NCBI RefSeq assembly: GCF_006716425.1
Contig: NZ_VFOZ01000001.1
Location: 4,960,001 to 5,024,000 of the forward strand
Source: Actinoallomurus bryophytorum
GTDB lineage: Bacteria > Actinomycetota > Actinomycetes > Streptosporangiales > Streptosporangiaceae
Direction of reading: 5' to 3'
DNA length: 64,000 nucleotides
In this document: piece after piece, positions 55,155 through 64,000 of the stretch
How positions within the stretch are numbered: the first letter of the stretch is position 1
Layout of the letters: every line of letters starts with the position of its first letter
Made by a program: the position numbers and the translations under genes
Notes under the pieces: generated by a model
Databases searched by the model: none
Told to the model about the DNA's origin: nothing
What the model saw: the letters and a program-made list of their open reading frames with translations, nothing else

Positions 55155-56429
55155 GAGCCGCGTGAACCTGCTTCGCACCCACTCCATCTCGGCCGGGCCG
55201 GGAAGCAGGTCCCGTACGCCGGCGCCGGTGGCGCGCAGGAACCACGCGGTCTGGAGGCCGGCCAGCGTGGCGTACGCGATGCTGGAGGCGGCCGCGCTGC
55301 CGGCGATGCCGTAGAGCGGCACGAGCACCAGGTTCAGCGCGATGTTGAGTCCGAGTGCCGCCACGGACATCGACGACGCGAGCGCCGGACGGTCGAGCCG
55401 CAGGAGGAAGGCGCCGATCGGCCGGGTGGCGCCGAGGGCCAGCAGCCCGGGAGCCAGCATGAGAAGCGGCGTCACGCTGCCGCGGAACGACGACCCGTAG
55501 ATGACCGGGATCAGGAAGGGCGCCGTGGCGCACATCAGGCCGACCGAGACCAGCGCGACGACCGTCGTCAGGCGGGTGACCGCCATGGTCGCGGCGGCGG
55601 CGTCGTCGTGGCCGGTGTTCATCTGCCGGGGGAGCGCGATCTGGGCGATGGCGTCCGTGACCAGGCGCGTGAGCTCGGCGAGGCTGACCGCGAGAGAGTA
55701 GAGGCCCACCGCTGCCGTCGTCGTCATCCCGTCCAGGATCAGGATGTCGGAGCGGAACAGCAGGAACAGCGAGGCGAGCCCGGGGTGGTAGCGCAGGCCC
55801 CTCCCGACGGCCTGACGGGCCAGGGACGGCTCCCAGTCACGCAACCTCGGCCGGACCGCGGGCACGAGCACGATGAGCGGCGTGGTCACGGAGCACACCC
55901 ATAGCAGGATGACCAGGCCGGGAGACATCCCGGCCGTCGTCGCCAGGAGCAGCAGCACCGTGCACTGCAGCGAGCCGCCGAGCAACGCCCCCCGGTTCAC
56001 GACCTGCACCTGGGACCGCAGCACGAGGATGTTGTTGAGGTAGAGCACCGCCATCGCGCCCGGGATGGCCGACAGCGCGAGCGCGAGCATGCCGTAGCCG
56101 GCCACCGGGATCACGCCCGGCCCCAGCACGCAGACGATCACCGCCGCCGCGACCGCCGCCAGGGCGCCCACGACGAGCCCGAGCACCAGGCTGTTCGCGG
56201 CGAGCTTGCGCGGGTCCGCGGTGCGCGACCAGAGCCAGACGTGCGCCTGCTCGATCGACAGGTGACCGACCGAGATCGTGATCGCGGCGATGGTCGCGAT
56301 CACGTAGTAGGCGCCGCGTCCCTCGGGCTGTAATTCACGGGCGATCACGACACCGCTGACCGCGCCCATGACCATCAGGCACGCGCGGATGACGACGGTG
56401 TGCGCGACCTGACGAATCTGGGTCTTCAC
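55137..56429 (-). CDS. Polysaccharide flippase (Wzx / MATE-like)
   Basis: A 430-residue membrane protein with 12-14 helices of the polysaccharide-transport/MVF superfamily: VVIARELQPEGRGAYYVIAT at the N-terminal end, GLRYHPGLASLFLLFRSDIL and AVGLYSLAVSLAELTRLV in the middle, and AALGLNIALNLVLVPLYGI-type helices near the end. It would flip lipid-linked oligosaccharide to the outer face. The GTG at 56429 overlaps the stop of the upstream GT4 gene, so it is the last gene of a coupled operon (GT4, amidotransferase, GT4, flippase). Confidence 0.9.
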   Translation of the reverse strand: MKTQIRQVAHTVVIRACLMVMGAVSGVVIARELQPEGRGAYYVIATIAAITISVGHLSIEQAHVWLWSRTADPRKLAANSLVLGLVVGALAAVAAAVIVCVLGPGVIPVAGYGMLALALSAIPGAMAVLYLNNILVLRSQVQVVNRGALLGGSLQCTVLLLLATTAGMSPGLVILLWVCSVTTPLIVLVPAVRPRLRDWEPSLARQAVGRGLRYHPGLASLFLLFRSDILILDGMTTTAAVGLYSLAVSLAELTRLVTDAIAQIALPRQMNTGHDDAAAATMAVTRLTTVVALVSVGLMCATAPFLIPVIYGSSFRGSVTPLLMLAPGLLALGATRPIGAFLLRLDRPALASSMSVAALGLNIALNLVLVPLYGIAGSAAASSIAYATLAGLQTAWFLRATGAGVRDLLPGPAEMEWVRSRFTRLSGRTS

Positions 56430-57562
56430 CGCAGCAGCGTCCGGTACACGGATTCGTGCCGTACGGCGCACTCGTCGACGCTCAGGCGTTCGGCGTGCTC
56501 GCGGCCGGCCGTACCCATCCGCGACCGCAGCAGCGGATCGCCGGCGATCGCCTCGATCGCCGCGGCCAGGTCCGCCGGTGCGCGCGCCGGTACGAGGATT
56601 CCGGTGACCCCGTCGGACACGATCTCGGGAACGCCCCCGACCGCGGTGGCGATCACCGGGAGGCCGGCCGCCATCGCCTCCAGGACGGCGTTGGGCATCC
56701 CTTCGCCGTGGGACGGCAGCACCGCGAACTCGTAGTGCTCCAGCAGATCCCTCGCGTCGGGCACCGCTCCGGCGAGGGTCACGACGTCGTCGAGTCCGCG
56801 TGCCCCGATGAGCTCGGTGAGCCGGTCGCGCTCGGATCCCTCACCGATGAGCGACAGAGGAGGCGGCGTCGCGAGAAGGGCGAGCGCTTCGATGAGGTCG
56901 GCGTGACCCTTGTACGCGATGAGGTTGGCGACGACGATCCCCCGCGCCGGCCGGCGGGACGGGTCCGCGCGCCTCTCGTGGGGCTCGACACCGTTCGCGA
57001 TCACCTCGACGCGGTGGGGCGGCACCTTCTCCTCGCGTACCAGCCTCTCCGCCTGGGCGCGGCAGTTGGTGAGGTACAGGGTCGACGAGTGGTGGCCGAT
57101 GAAGTCCAGCACCGCGCGGAGGAGGCCGGTGGGCCTCGGAGGCGCCGCGCCGCGGCGGCCGTTGACCCGTACGGGGACGCCGGCCGCCCAGGCCAGCGGG
57201 AGCACGTGCGTGTAGCAGGTGAACAGGAACGCGTGACAGACGTCGGGCCGCAGCCGTCTCAGATGGGACCAGATCGCGAGGAGCTTGCGCGTCTCGGTGA
57301 TCAGTACCCGCAGGGACCGCCTGCCGGTCTCGTCCCGCAGGCGCAGCCCCCCGTAGCCGAAGACGCGGGTGGGAATCCCGAGGCTCCGCAGGTTCGCCTC
57401 GTACGGGCCGCCGCGGCAGACCACGATGACGTGGACGTCGTGGCCACGGCCCGCGAGCCGCGACGCCAGCTTGACGAGCTGGGACTCGGTGCCGCCGACC
57501 TGGAGAGAGCCGATGGACAGCGCGATCCGCAGTGGCCGTCCGGCATCGCGCGCCGGCGTCAT
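56426..57562 (-). CDS. GT4 family glycosyltransferase
   Basis: A 378-residue GT-B transferase: LRIALSIGSLQVGGTESQLV (acceptor half), RRLRPDVCHAFLFTCYTH, the KVPPHRVEVIANGVEPHERR linker, GIVVANLIAYKGHADLIEAL, and FAVLPSHGEGMPNAVLEAMA with the E-x7-E motif. It is clearly related to the GT4 at 59472. The ATG at 57562 follows directly after the AsnB-type stop (a GTG at 57565 is an alternative), so translation is coupled. Sugar specificity unknown. Confidence 0.9.
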   Translation of the reverse strand: MTPARDAGRPLRIALSIGSLQVGGTESQLVKLASRLAGRGHDVHVIVVCRGGPYEANLRSLGIPTRVFGYGGLRLRDETGRRSLRVLITETRKLLAIWSHLRRLRPDVCHAFLFTCYTHVLPLAWAAGVPVRVNGRRGAAPPRPTGLLRAVLDFIGHHSSTLYLTNCRAQAERLVREEKVPPHRVEVIANGVEPHERRADPSRRPARGIVVANLIAYKGHADLIEALALLATPPPLSLIGEGSERDRLTELIGARGLDDVVTLAGAVPDARDLLEHYEFAVLPSHGEGMPNAVLEAMAAGLPVIATAVGGVPEIVSDGVTGILVPARAPADLAAAIEAIAGDPLLRSRMGTAGREHAERLSVDECAVRHESVYRTLLR

Positions 57563-59484
57563 CACGATCGCCAGTGGTCCGCGCCCGCCGCGATCGCCGT
57601 GGTGGCCTGCGAATGAGCCCCGTCCACGAAGATGCGGTGCCACAGCTCGAACTGGATGAGCGCCCAGATCCGCGGGCTGTGGTCGGTTCCCTCGTCGTGC
57701 TGACGAAGGAGGCGGGTGACCGTCTCGGGCCGGAAGAGCCCACGTGAGCGTGCCGTGTGGTCGGTGAGCAGGTCCCAGGACAGGTCGCGCAGCTCGGTAC
57801 GCAGCCACGCCGCGAGTGGCACGCCGAATCCCATCTTCGGGCGGTTGACCAGCTCGGGAGGGAGCCACTCGGCGACGGCATGCTTCAGCAGGTACTTCGT
57901 CACGCCCGACCGGATCTTCAGGTCGGCGGGAAGCCCGGCCGCCCACTCCATCAGGTGGTGGTCGAGGAAGGGCGAGCGCCCCTCGATGGAGTTCGCCATG
58001 GTGGTGATGTCGGACTTCACCAGCAGGTCGCCCGGAAGATAGGTGTTGACGTCGACGTCCATGATGGCCCCGATCCCGGAGCCGGCACGTGAGGCCGCGA
58101 ACGACGCGTCCATGATCTCGTAGCTGTCCACTCCGGCGAGCCGTTCCCGCAGGGCGTCCGAGTAGAGCGCGAACTTCTGTTCGGGCGAGAAGTAGGACAT
58201 CATCCGCGCGTAGCGGCGTGAGAGCGGATGGCTGAGCAGCTCCAGGACCCGGCCGGCCTTCCACAGTGAGGACTGCGGGGTGCCGCGTGAGACGAGCTGG
58301 GAGCCGAGACGTCCGAGCCGCGGACGCAGTGCCGCCGGCAGCGAGATCCGCTGGGTCCGCGCCATCGCGACGTACCGGCGGTAGCCGCCGAAGCACTCGT
58401 CCCCGCCGTCGCCGTTGAGCACGACGGTGACGCGCTCGCCGCTCATCTTGGCCACGTAGTAGCTGGGGATGGCGGAGGAGTCGGCGAACGGTTCGTCGAA
58501 GTGCCAGGCCAGCGCGGGGAGCACATCGATCGCGGACGGCCTGACCACCAGCTCGTGATGGTCCGTGCCGTACCACTCGGCCAGCCTTCGCGCGTAGCGC
58601 CGCTCGTCGAAGGCCTGCTCGTCGAAGCCGATGCTGAACGTCTTGACCCGGCCCGTGGTCTGGCGGGCCATGGCCGCCACGACCGCCGACGAGTCGAGGC
58701 CGCCGGACAGGAACGCGCCCAGCGGGCGTTCGCTGACCATACGTACGCGGGTGGCGTCCAGCAGCTTCTCGCGGAGCTCTTCGGCCGCCTCCCGCTCATC
58801 GGTCACCCGGCGCGGCGTGCAGTCCAGGCGCCAGTACGGGCGGACCTCGTGCGAGCCGTCCTGCCAGACGAGGAGATGCCCGGGCGGCAGCTTCCGCACG
58901 TCCCGCAGGATGGACCAGGGCGCCGGTACGTACTGGTAGGTCAGGTAGTGGTGCAGCGCCACCGGGTCGACCTCACGCGGCATGGCGGGATCCTGCATCA
59001 GCGCCTTCAGCTCGGATCCGAAGACGAGCGAGCCGCCGTGCGATCTCCAGTACAGCGGCTTCTTCCCGACGCGGTCGCGGGCGAGCAGCAGGCGCCGTCT
59101 GGGCGCGTCCCAGATCGCGAACGCGAACATGCCGCGCAGCCGGTCGATCAGCCCGTCGCCGTACTCCTCGTACAGGTGGACGAGGCACTCGGTGTCGCCT
59201 TCGCTGCGGAAGCGGTGCCCCTTGTCGCGCAGTGACTCTCGTAGCGACGCGAAGTTGTACAGCTCACCGTTGAGCACGGCCGCCACGGTCCGGTCCTCGT
59301 TGAAGACCGGCTGGTCCCCGCCCGCCACGTCGATGATGGCGAGCCGGCGCATGCCCAGGGCCGCGTGCTCGTCGGAGTGGAAGCCCTCACCGTCCGGGCC
59401 GCGGTGGATGAGCGCGTCGCACATGCGGCGGACCAGCCCGCCGTCGGGCGTGTCGGTCGATACGACTCCCGCTATTCCGCACAT
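57562..59484 (-). CDS. Asparagine-synthase-like amidotransferase
   Basis: A 640-residue class-II glutamine amidotransferase/ATP-pyrophosphatase enzyme. The N-terminus MCGIAGVVST has the mature nucleophile Cys2, then LIHRGPDGEGFH, MRRLAIIDVAGGDQPV and VLNGELYNF. The synthetase half has SGGLDSSAVVAAM (PP-loop), FSIGFDEQAFDE and LNGDGGDECFGGYRRY. Members in polysaccharide loci usually make amides of uronic acids or glycan-linked amino acids. The neighbouring nucleotide-sugar dehydrogenase can supply a uronic acid. Start ATG 59484 lies inside the GT4 gene's end (13-bp overlap). Confidence 0.92.
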   Translation of the reverse strand: MCGIAGVVSTDTPDGGLVRRMCDALIHRGPDGEGFHSDEHAALGMRRLAIIDVAGGDQPVFNEDRTVAAVLNGELYNFASLRESLRDKGHRFRSEGDTECLVHLYEEYGDGLIDRLRGMFAFAIWDAPRRRLLLARDRVGKKPLYWRSHGGSLVFGSELKALMQDPAMPREVDPVALHHYLTYQYVPAPWSILRDVRKLPPGHLLVWQDGSHEVRPYWRLDCTPRRVTDEREAAEELREKLLDATRVRMVSERPLGAFLSGGLDSSAVVAAMARQTTGRVKTFSIGFDEQAFDERRYARRLAEWYGTDHHELVVRPSAIDVLPALAWHFDEPFADSSAIPSYYVAKMSGERVTVVLNGDGGDECFGGYRRYVAMARTQRISLPAALRPRLGRLGSQLVSRGTPQSSLWKAGRVLELLSHPLSRRYARMMSYFSPEQKFALYSDALRERLAGVDSYEIMDASFAASRAGSGIGAIMDVDVNTYLPGDLLVKSDITTMANSIEGRSPFLDHHLMEWAAGLPADLKIRSGVTKYLLKHAVAEWLPPELVNRPKMGFGVPLAAWLRTELRDLSWDLLTDHTARSRGLFRPETVTRLLRQHDEGTDHSPRIWALIQFELWHRIFVDGAHSQATTAIAAGADHWRS

Positions 59485-60668
59485 CGGCTCTCCAGGAGCT
59501 CTCGGTAGATGTGGACGTGGCGGTCGACCATCGCGTCGACGTGGAGGTGCTCCAGGCTCCAGTCCCGCGCACGTGCGCTGAGACGCGCGGCCAGCGCGGG
59601 GTCATCGAGGATCTGGGCGAGCCCGTCGGCCAGTGCCCCGGAGTCGGCCGGGGGCACGAGGATCCCGCGGCCGTCGAGCAGCTCGCCCGTTCCGCCGACG
59701 TCGGTGGCGACCACCGGGCGTCCGGCGGCCATGGCCTCCATGACGGCGTTGCTCATGCCCTCGTGCAGGGACGGCAGGGTCACGACGTCCGCACGCGCCA
59801 GCAGCGACTCGATGTCGGTGCGGTGCCCGAGGAACCGCACGTCGACGCCCAGCCGGGCGGCCTGGTCCTCCAGCGCCCGGCGTTCGCGGCCGTCGCCGAC
59901 CAGGGCGAGCGTGCACGTACGCTGCCGGTCGCGGAGCCGCGCGACCGCCTCGATCAGGAACCGGTGACCCTTGTCCGGGTTGAGGTTCGCGATGCAGAGG
60001 ATCAGGGGTACGGCGGTGGTGAGCGCCGCCGGATCGGCCGGTTCGAAGGCGCTGTCCGGCAGCCCGTTGTACACGGTCGTGATCTTGTCCGGCCGTACCC
60101 GCTCCTGGCGCAGCGTGTCCATGGCGACGGCCTCCGCGTTGGCCACGAGGAGGTCGGTCATGCGCGTCGCGAGGCGTTCGGCCGCCAGCAGCACCGGGCG
60201 GTCCCGCTTGAAGTCACCGAGGCTCCGGCGGCCCGCAATCAGCACTCTGATCCCCGCCATGCGTGCGGCCGGCGCGGCCGTCACGTAGCTGTGGAAGAGG
60301 AACGCGTGAAGGACGTCGGGACGGAGCCGCCGCAGCCGTAGCACCAGCCGGGCGAAGGCCCCGGTGTTGACCAGCAGCGTCCGCGGCCCGATGCCGGCGG
60401 CGAAACCGAGGTGCAGGACCGGCACTCCGGCCGCGTGGAGCGCGTCCTCTCTGGGGCCGCCCTTGAACAGCAGCAGCACGCTCACGTCGATCCCGCGCCC
60501 GCGCAGGCCCTTGGCGAGCAGGACGACCTGCTTCTCGGTCCCCCCGAGGCCGAGTTGGCCGACCAGGAGGCACACCCGGGCCGGGCCTCCGCCGGGGGCC
60601 GGGTGGGCCGCCGTGTCAGGCCTGGGTGTCCGGACGCCCGTGGCGTCGCCGGTGCGGAAGTCAGCCAT
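59472..60668 (-). CDS. GT4 family glycosyltransferase
   Basis: A 398-residue GT-B transferase: RVCLLVGQLGLGGTEKQVVL, LRPDVLHAFLFHSYVTAAPA, IAGRRSLGDFKR, DKITTVYNGLPDSAFE, and ADVVTLPSLHEGMSNAVMEA (E-x7-E). It closely resembles the GT4 at 56426, so the two probably arose by duplication and add similar sugars. ATG 60668 is preferred; AGGA lies upstream, while an earlier in-frame ATG (60692) has no ribosome site. It is the first gene of the leftward four-gene operon. Confidence 0.9.
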   Translation of the reverse strand: MADFRTGDATGVRTPRPDTAAHPAPGGGPARVCLLVGQLGLGGTEKQVVLLAKGLRGRGIDVSVLLLFKGGPREDALHAAGVPVLHLGFAAGIGPRTLLVNTGAFARLVLRLRRLRPDVLHAFLFHSYVTAAPAARMAGIRVLIAGRRSLGDFKRDRPVLLAAERLATRMTDLLVANAEAVAMDTLRQERVRPDKITTVYNGLPDSAFEPADPAALTTAVPLILCIANLNPDKGHRFLIEAVARLRDRQRTCTLALVGDGRERRALEDQAARLGVDVRFLGHRTDIESLLARADVVTLPSLHEGMSNAVMEAMAAGRPVVATDVGGTGELLDGRGILVPPADSGALADGLAQILDDPALAARLSARARDWSLEHLHVDAMVDRHVHIYRELLESRCAE

Positions 60669-60763
60669 TCGAATCAGCGTCCTCCGTGCCATTTATTACG
60701 TGCGCCGGAACATGGGCCCATTCATGCTCCGACGCACGTCGTGTGGTGGTTTATACGCCAGTC

Positions 60764-61696
60764 TCAGCCGATGCACCCGGGGACGGAGCCCGGAGGAGCG
60801 CAGTTGTTCGGCGCGTTGGTGGTCACGATACTGGTGACGAGTGAGACCCGGCCGACGATGGCGGCGTTGAATATCCCGCCGCCACTGGTGGCGATGTTGC
60901 GATTGACCAGGGTGCGGATGAGCGTGAGCCTGCCGTCCGTCGCATTGAAGAACGCGCCCCCGTTGGTGCCGGCCGTGTTGGCGTCCGCCGTCACGTTGAC
61001 AAATTGGGCTCTTCCGCCCTGCCCGTTGTAAATGCCACCGCCGGTCGTGTTGGCGTGGTTGGCCCGGAGAATACTGAATTCGATGGTAAGAGAGCCATCG
61101 TTGTAGAAGCCGCCACCGCCACCGCCGCCGGCGCGGGTGGTGTTGTTCTGAACAAGAGTGTTCGCCACGTCGACGCGACCGCTGTCATTGGAGAAGCCGG
61201 CGCCGCTGTCCGCGGTGTTGCCCGTGAGCGTCACGTGGTTCAGCAACACGGTGCCGCGGGAGTTGAGGATGCCGCCCCCGGTGTCGTTCGTGGGGATCGT
61301 CGCGTCGGCGTTGCCGCCGGAGATGAACAGGTTCCGCAGCCCGAGTACGGCCCCGGACGCGACCTCGACGATGCGGAACGCCACCGCCGTCGAGGACCTG
61401 GCGATCGTGGTGGAGTTTCCTCCGATGAGGTTGAGGTTCCCGGTGATGAGCGGCAGCCCGTCCGGTCCTCGCCCCACCCCGTTGGACGTGGTCAGGAGGT
61501 AGGTGCAGTGCGAGGCCAGGAGGAGTGTGCCCGAGCCGGCGGTATTGGCCGTGTTGATCGCGGAGATCAGCGACGGCGTGCTGCAGGGCACGTTCACGAC
61601 CTGACGGGCGTGTGCCGCGGTAGCGGTGGCGGGAATCCCCGCCAGTGCCAAGGTGGCGGCGACGGTGCCGCCGAATCGTCTATTTCCCGAACGCAT
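60764..61696 (-). CDS. Secreted beta-helix (polymorphic-repeat) surface protein
   Basis: A 310-residue exported protein. Signal peptide GGTVAATLALAGIPATATAA, then many short G-G-I-x-N and N-T-A units (GGGILNSRG, GNTADSGAGF, TTGGGIYNGQ, NGGAFFNATD, SGGGIFNAAI) that form a right-handed parallel beta-helix. The N-terminal part (VPCSTPSLISAINTANTAGS) is the CSLREAI-like entry of such proteins. It has no cell-wall anchor motif. Its place beside a polysaccharide locus suggests a surface-associated or glycan-binding role. GGGGGAGC precedes the ATG at 61696. Confidence 0.82.
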   Translation of the reverse strand: MRSGNRRFGGTVAATLALAGIPATATAAHARQVVNVPCSTPSLISAINTANTAGSGTLLLASHCTYLLTTSNGVGRGPDGLPLITGNLNLIGGNSTTIARSSTAVAFRIVEVASGAVLGLRNLFISGGNADATIPTNDTGGGILNSRGTVLLNHVTLTGNTADSGAGFSNDSGRVDVANTLVQNNTTRAGGGGGGGFYNDGSLTIEFSILRANHANTTGGGIYNGQGGRAQFVNVTADANTAGTNGGAFFNATDGRLTLIRTLVNRNIATSGGGIFNAAIVGRVSLVTSIVTTNAPNNCAPPGSVPGCIG

Positions 61697-62038
61697 CAGG
61701 CTCCCCCGAATGATATGGACATTTGTTCCTGTGGAATCGACTTTCGTTGCAGCGATCCAGTAAATCCACTGCTGTTTCAATAAAGTAAGATCGCAGACTA
61801 GCATGTGAGTTCGGCTATTAATAGTCCACAAGTCTTGACCGTAATTGGAAATCCTTTATGTGATGTCATGTTTCAGGCGTAATGTGACACGAGATGTCCG
61901 CTGGTGAGGGATCTGGAGCCGGTATTCGGCGGGCCGTTCATTCGGCTCGGCACGGTTATCGATGCGACCGTGTTTTGTGCGTGGCGACGTGCGGTAACAG
62001 GATCGAAGAGGTTCCGGTGTCGACGAGAGATCAGTGAA
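61697..62038. promoter_or_regulatory. 342-bp AT-rich divergent promoter region
   Basis: One of the most AT-rich stretches of the window, between the beta-helix gene (leftward) and the WecA-like gene (rightward). It contains TTGACC around 61836 followed by an AT-rich stretch that could be a promoter, and repeated TGTGAC/GTCA elements near 61861-61890. No small ORF with support was seen. Confidence 0.5.
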
Positions 62039-63055
62039 ATGCCAATGGCCTGGGTGGGGTTCGTGGCCTTCGCGATCGTCGGCGGATTGACCGAGTTCGT
62101 GCGGAGATTGGCCGTGAAGCTGGCTCTGACCGATCGGCCCGGTGCGCGCAAGGGCCATCAGCACCCGACGCCCTATCTCGGCGGAGTCGTCATCGTCGTC
62201 GGCGTGCTGAGTCCGGCGGCCGCCGCCGTGGGCGGGGGAGACGCGCGCATCCTGACCGTGCTGGTGGCCGCGGCGGTCATCGCCCTGCTCGGTCTCGCCG
62301 ACGATCTCCGGCCGCTGTCCCCTTCCCTCCGGCTGCTCGTGGAGGGACTGGCCGCCAGTTCGGTCGTCGCCTCGGGGGGTCACGTGAAGATCTTCGGGAA
62401 CTGGCTGGACTACATCGTCCCGATGCTCTGGATCGTCGTCATCACCAACTCCTTCAACCTGCTCGACAACATGGACGGGGCGGCGGCCGGCGTCGGCTGC
62501 GTGACCGCGGCCGCGCTCGCGCTTCCGGCGCTGATGGTCGGACAGCGCGGTGCCGTCGCGCTGCTGCTGGCGCTCGCGTGCGGCTGCGCCGGCTTCCTGC
62601 CGCACAACTGGACGCCGGCGCGGATCTTCATGGGCGACGCGGGGTCACTGTTCATCGGGTTCGTCATCGCGGCGTCGGCGCTGCTGGTCTTCGCGTCTCC
62701 GGCCCACCACGCGAGTGTCGCCGGGCCGCTCATGGTGACCTTCGTCGCCACCGTCGACACCTGCGTCGTGATGGTCTCGCGGCATCGCGCCGGACGGCCG
62801 CTCATGCTGGGCGGGACGGACCACGTGTCGCACCGCCTGCGCCGGCTCGGGCTCAGCACCTGGCAGGTCGCGCTCGCCCTGTCCGGGACGGCCGCGCTCA
62901 CCTGCCTCGCCGTGATCCCGGTGGTGCGGGGCTGGGTGCCCGCTCCGGTGCCGCTCATCATCGGAGCCGGATTGGGCGTGGCCCTCGTCTGGCTCCTGCA
63001 GAAGGTCCCCGTCTATGACCATCTCGGCGCCAAGCACAACGTGCGAGCCACCTGA
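62039..63055 (+). CDS. WecA/MraY-type polyprenyl-phosphate sugar-1-phosphate transferase
   Basis: A 338-residue membrane enzyme that starts glycan assembly by moving a sugar-1-phosphate (HexNAc-1-P in known members) onto undecaprenyl phosphate. It has about 10-11 helices and the family motifs: DRPGARKGHQHPTPYLGGV, ALLGLADDLRPLSP (Asp-Asp, Mg site), TNSFNLLDNMDG, IFMGDAGSLFIGF, and GGTDHVSHRLRRLGLS (HxxxR, as in WecA). It probably primes the polysaccharide of this locus. The start at 62039 (MPMAWVGFVAF) is chosen for the membrane start; ATG 62045 is also possible. Confidence 0.92.
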   Translation: MPMAWVGFVAFAIVGGLTEFVRRLAVKLALTDRPGARKGHQHPTPYLGGVVIVVGVLSPAAAAVGGGDARILTVLVAAAVIALLGLADDLRPLSPSLRLLVEGLAASSVVASGGHVKIFGNWLDYIVPMLWIVVITNSFNLLDNMDGAAAGVGCVTAAALALPALMVGQRGAVALLLALACGCAGFLPHNWTPARIFMGDAGSLFIGFVIAASALLVFASPAHHASVAGPLMVTFVATVDTCVVMVSRHRAGRPLMLGGTDHVSHRLRRLGLSTWQVALALSGTAALTCLAVIPVVRGWVPAPVPLIIGAGLGVALVWLLQKVPVYDHLGAKHNVRAT

Positions 63056-63085
63056 AAGGCGGCGGCATGGAGCCGGCCGGTCCGT

Positions 63086-64000
63086 TCAGGAGAAGAGCGT
63101 GCTGTACGCGTCGAGTGCGGGCTGCCCGCCGAGGTGGGCGTACAGGACGGTGCTGTCCCTGCCGATCTCGCCGCGGGTCACCAGGTCGATCAGGCCGGCC
63201 ATGGACTTTCCCTCATAGACCGGGTCGGTCACCATGCCCTCGGTGCGCGCCGCCAGGCGCATCGCGTCCAGGGTCGCCTCGTCCGGGATGCCGTATGTCC
63301 CGGCGTGGTAGCGCTCGTCCAGCTCGATCTCGTCCTCGCGCAGCTCACGTCCGACACCGATGCTCGCGGCGGTGCTGCGGGCGATGCGGGTGATCTGCTC
63401 GCGGGTCGCACCAGGCTCGGCGGAGGCGTCTATGCCGATCACGCGTCGGCCGTTCTCCGGCAGCGCGGCGAAGCCCGCGACCATGCCCGCCTGGGTGCTG
63501 CCGGTGACCGAGCACACCACGATGGTGTCGAAGAAGACGCCGAGCTCGCGTTCCTGCTCGGCCAGCTCGCAGGCCCAGCCGGCGAAACCGAGGCCGCCCA
63601 GCGGATGATCCGAGGCGCCGGCGGGGATGGCGTAGGGCCTTGCGCCGCTCTCCTCGATCTCGCGCAGCGTACGCTCCCAGCTCTCCTTGACGCCGATGCC
63701 GAACCCGGCGCGTACGAGGCGGACGTCGGCGCCGGCCAGCCGGCTGATCAGGATGTTGCCCACCTTGTCGTAGGCCGGGTCCGGCCAGTCGACCCAGCTC
63801 TCCTGCACGAGTACGCAGCCGAGCCCGGCCCGCGCCGCCACCGCGGCGACCTGACGCGTGTGGTTCGACTGAACGCCACCGATCGACACCAGCGTGTCGC
63901 AGCCCTTGGCGAGGGCGTCGGCGACGAGGTACTCCAGTTTGCGCGTCTTGTTCCCGCCGTAGGCGATCCCGGAGTTGCAGTCCTCGCGTTTGGCCCAGAC
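63086..64000 (-). CDS. ACC deaminase / D-cysteine desulfhydrase-like PLP enzyme (5' end cut)
   Basis: A PLP-dependent fold-II enzyme of the 1-aminocyclopropane-1-carboxylate deaminase family; the gene enters from the right edge, with 304 codons visible. The first visible residues [20 protein letters not shown] carry the PLP Lys of GGNKTRK. Then come [43 protein letters not shown] (phosphate loop), and the final [15 protein letters not shown]. These residues (GGNKTRK, SIGGxQSNxTRQ, W-x-D at 100) fit ACC deaminase better than D-cysteine desulfhydrase, suggesting plant association, but the activity is not proven. Confidence 0.88.
   Translation of the reverse strand, partial: VWAKREDCNSGIAYGGNKTRKLEYLVADALAKGCDTLVSIGGVQSNHTRQVAAVAARAGLGCVLVQESWVDWPDPAYDKVGNILISRLAGADVRLVRAGFGIGVKESWERTLREIEESGARPYAIPAGASDHPLGGLGFAGWACELAEQERELGVFFDTIVVCSVTGSTQAGMVAGFAALPENGRRVIGIDASAEPGATREQITRIARSTAASIGVGRELREDEIELDERYHAGTYGIPDEATLDAMRLAARTEGMVTDPVYEGKSMAGLIDLVTRGEIGRDSTVLYAHLGGQPALDAYSTLFS

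Noticed and set aside
56426-58576. Apparent 716-residue fusion of the GT4 with upstream sequence
   Set aside because: The upstream part overlaps the AsnB-type gene out of frame; the coupled ATG at 57562 fits the GT4 family start.
1-64000. CRISPR arrays, tRNA/rRNA genes, IS elements, phage genes
   Set aside because: None recognised by eye: no regular spacer-repeat pattern, no transposase or integrase motifs, no tRNA-like cloverleaf; a formal tRNA/ncRNA scan was not possible.

Overview
The window is high-GC actinomycete chromosome, with GTG starts, 4-nt ATGA/GTGA overlaps, and few AT-rich stretches outside promoters. A WhiJ-type XRE/DUF5753 regulator with DUF397 partners, a DUF574-type SAM methyltransferase, a BldC-like protein and many large secreted glycosidases suggest a spore-forming soil lineage (Streptosporangiales/Thermomonosporaceae or Streptomyces-like). 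Genus cannot be fixed from the sequence. No rRNA, tRNA, CRISPR array or intact insertion sequence was seen. Both edges cut genes: a histidine kinase on the left and an ACC-deaminase-like PLP enzyme on the right.

Left part (1-17 kb): truncated histidine kinase; ABC-2 drug-type exporter; a compact divergent regulatory cassette (three coupled small genes facing an XRE regulator followed by two tandem mini-DUF397 genes); a 13E12-type DUF222/HNH gene flanked by hairpins sharing an 11-bp sequence; a secreted GH27 alpha-galactosidase with a palindromic operator candidate; SnoaL-like and YciI-like proteins; an amidase; a LigW-like decarboxylase/amidohydrolase; a MacB/FtsX-type ABC exporter; and a Cys-rich lipoprotein.

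Middle (17.4-31.5 kb): a one-strand run with the look of a small uncharacterised biosynthetic cluster. It holds an adenylate-forming ligase, a FOXRED2-like FAD monooxygenase, an FMN alpha-hydroxy-acid oxidase, a highly atypical cytochrome P450, a CPA2 antiporter and a DUF302 protein. The three redox genes are translationally coupled. Next come three secreted glycan-active proteins: a beta-helix protein with a fascin-like domain, a GH95-like enzyme and a second beta-helix protein.

31.5-46 kb: type-B carboxylesterase; a coupled three-gene signalling operon (receiver-SpoIIE phosphatase, CHASE3-like kinase, stand-alone receiver); DUF574 methyltransferase; secreted GH29 alpha-L-fucosidase; an alpha/beta hydrolase and TetR pair with two clear operators; LysR/zinc alcohol dehydrogenase; a deletion scar joining a truncated SDR gene to an MFS gene; and a second LysR.

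46-63 kb: a cell-surface polysaccharide locus with an acyltransferase-3, two stand-alone SGNH hydrolases, a nucleotide-sugar dehydrogenase, two SDR sugar epimerases, three GT4 glycosyltransferases, a methyltransferase, a flippase, an asparagine-synthase-like amidotransferase, a secreted beta-helix protein and a WecA/MraY-type initiating phosphosugar transferase. No Wzy-type polymerase is visible, so the locus is either incomplete here or uses another export/polymerisation route.
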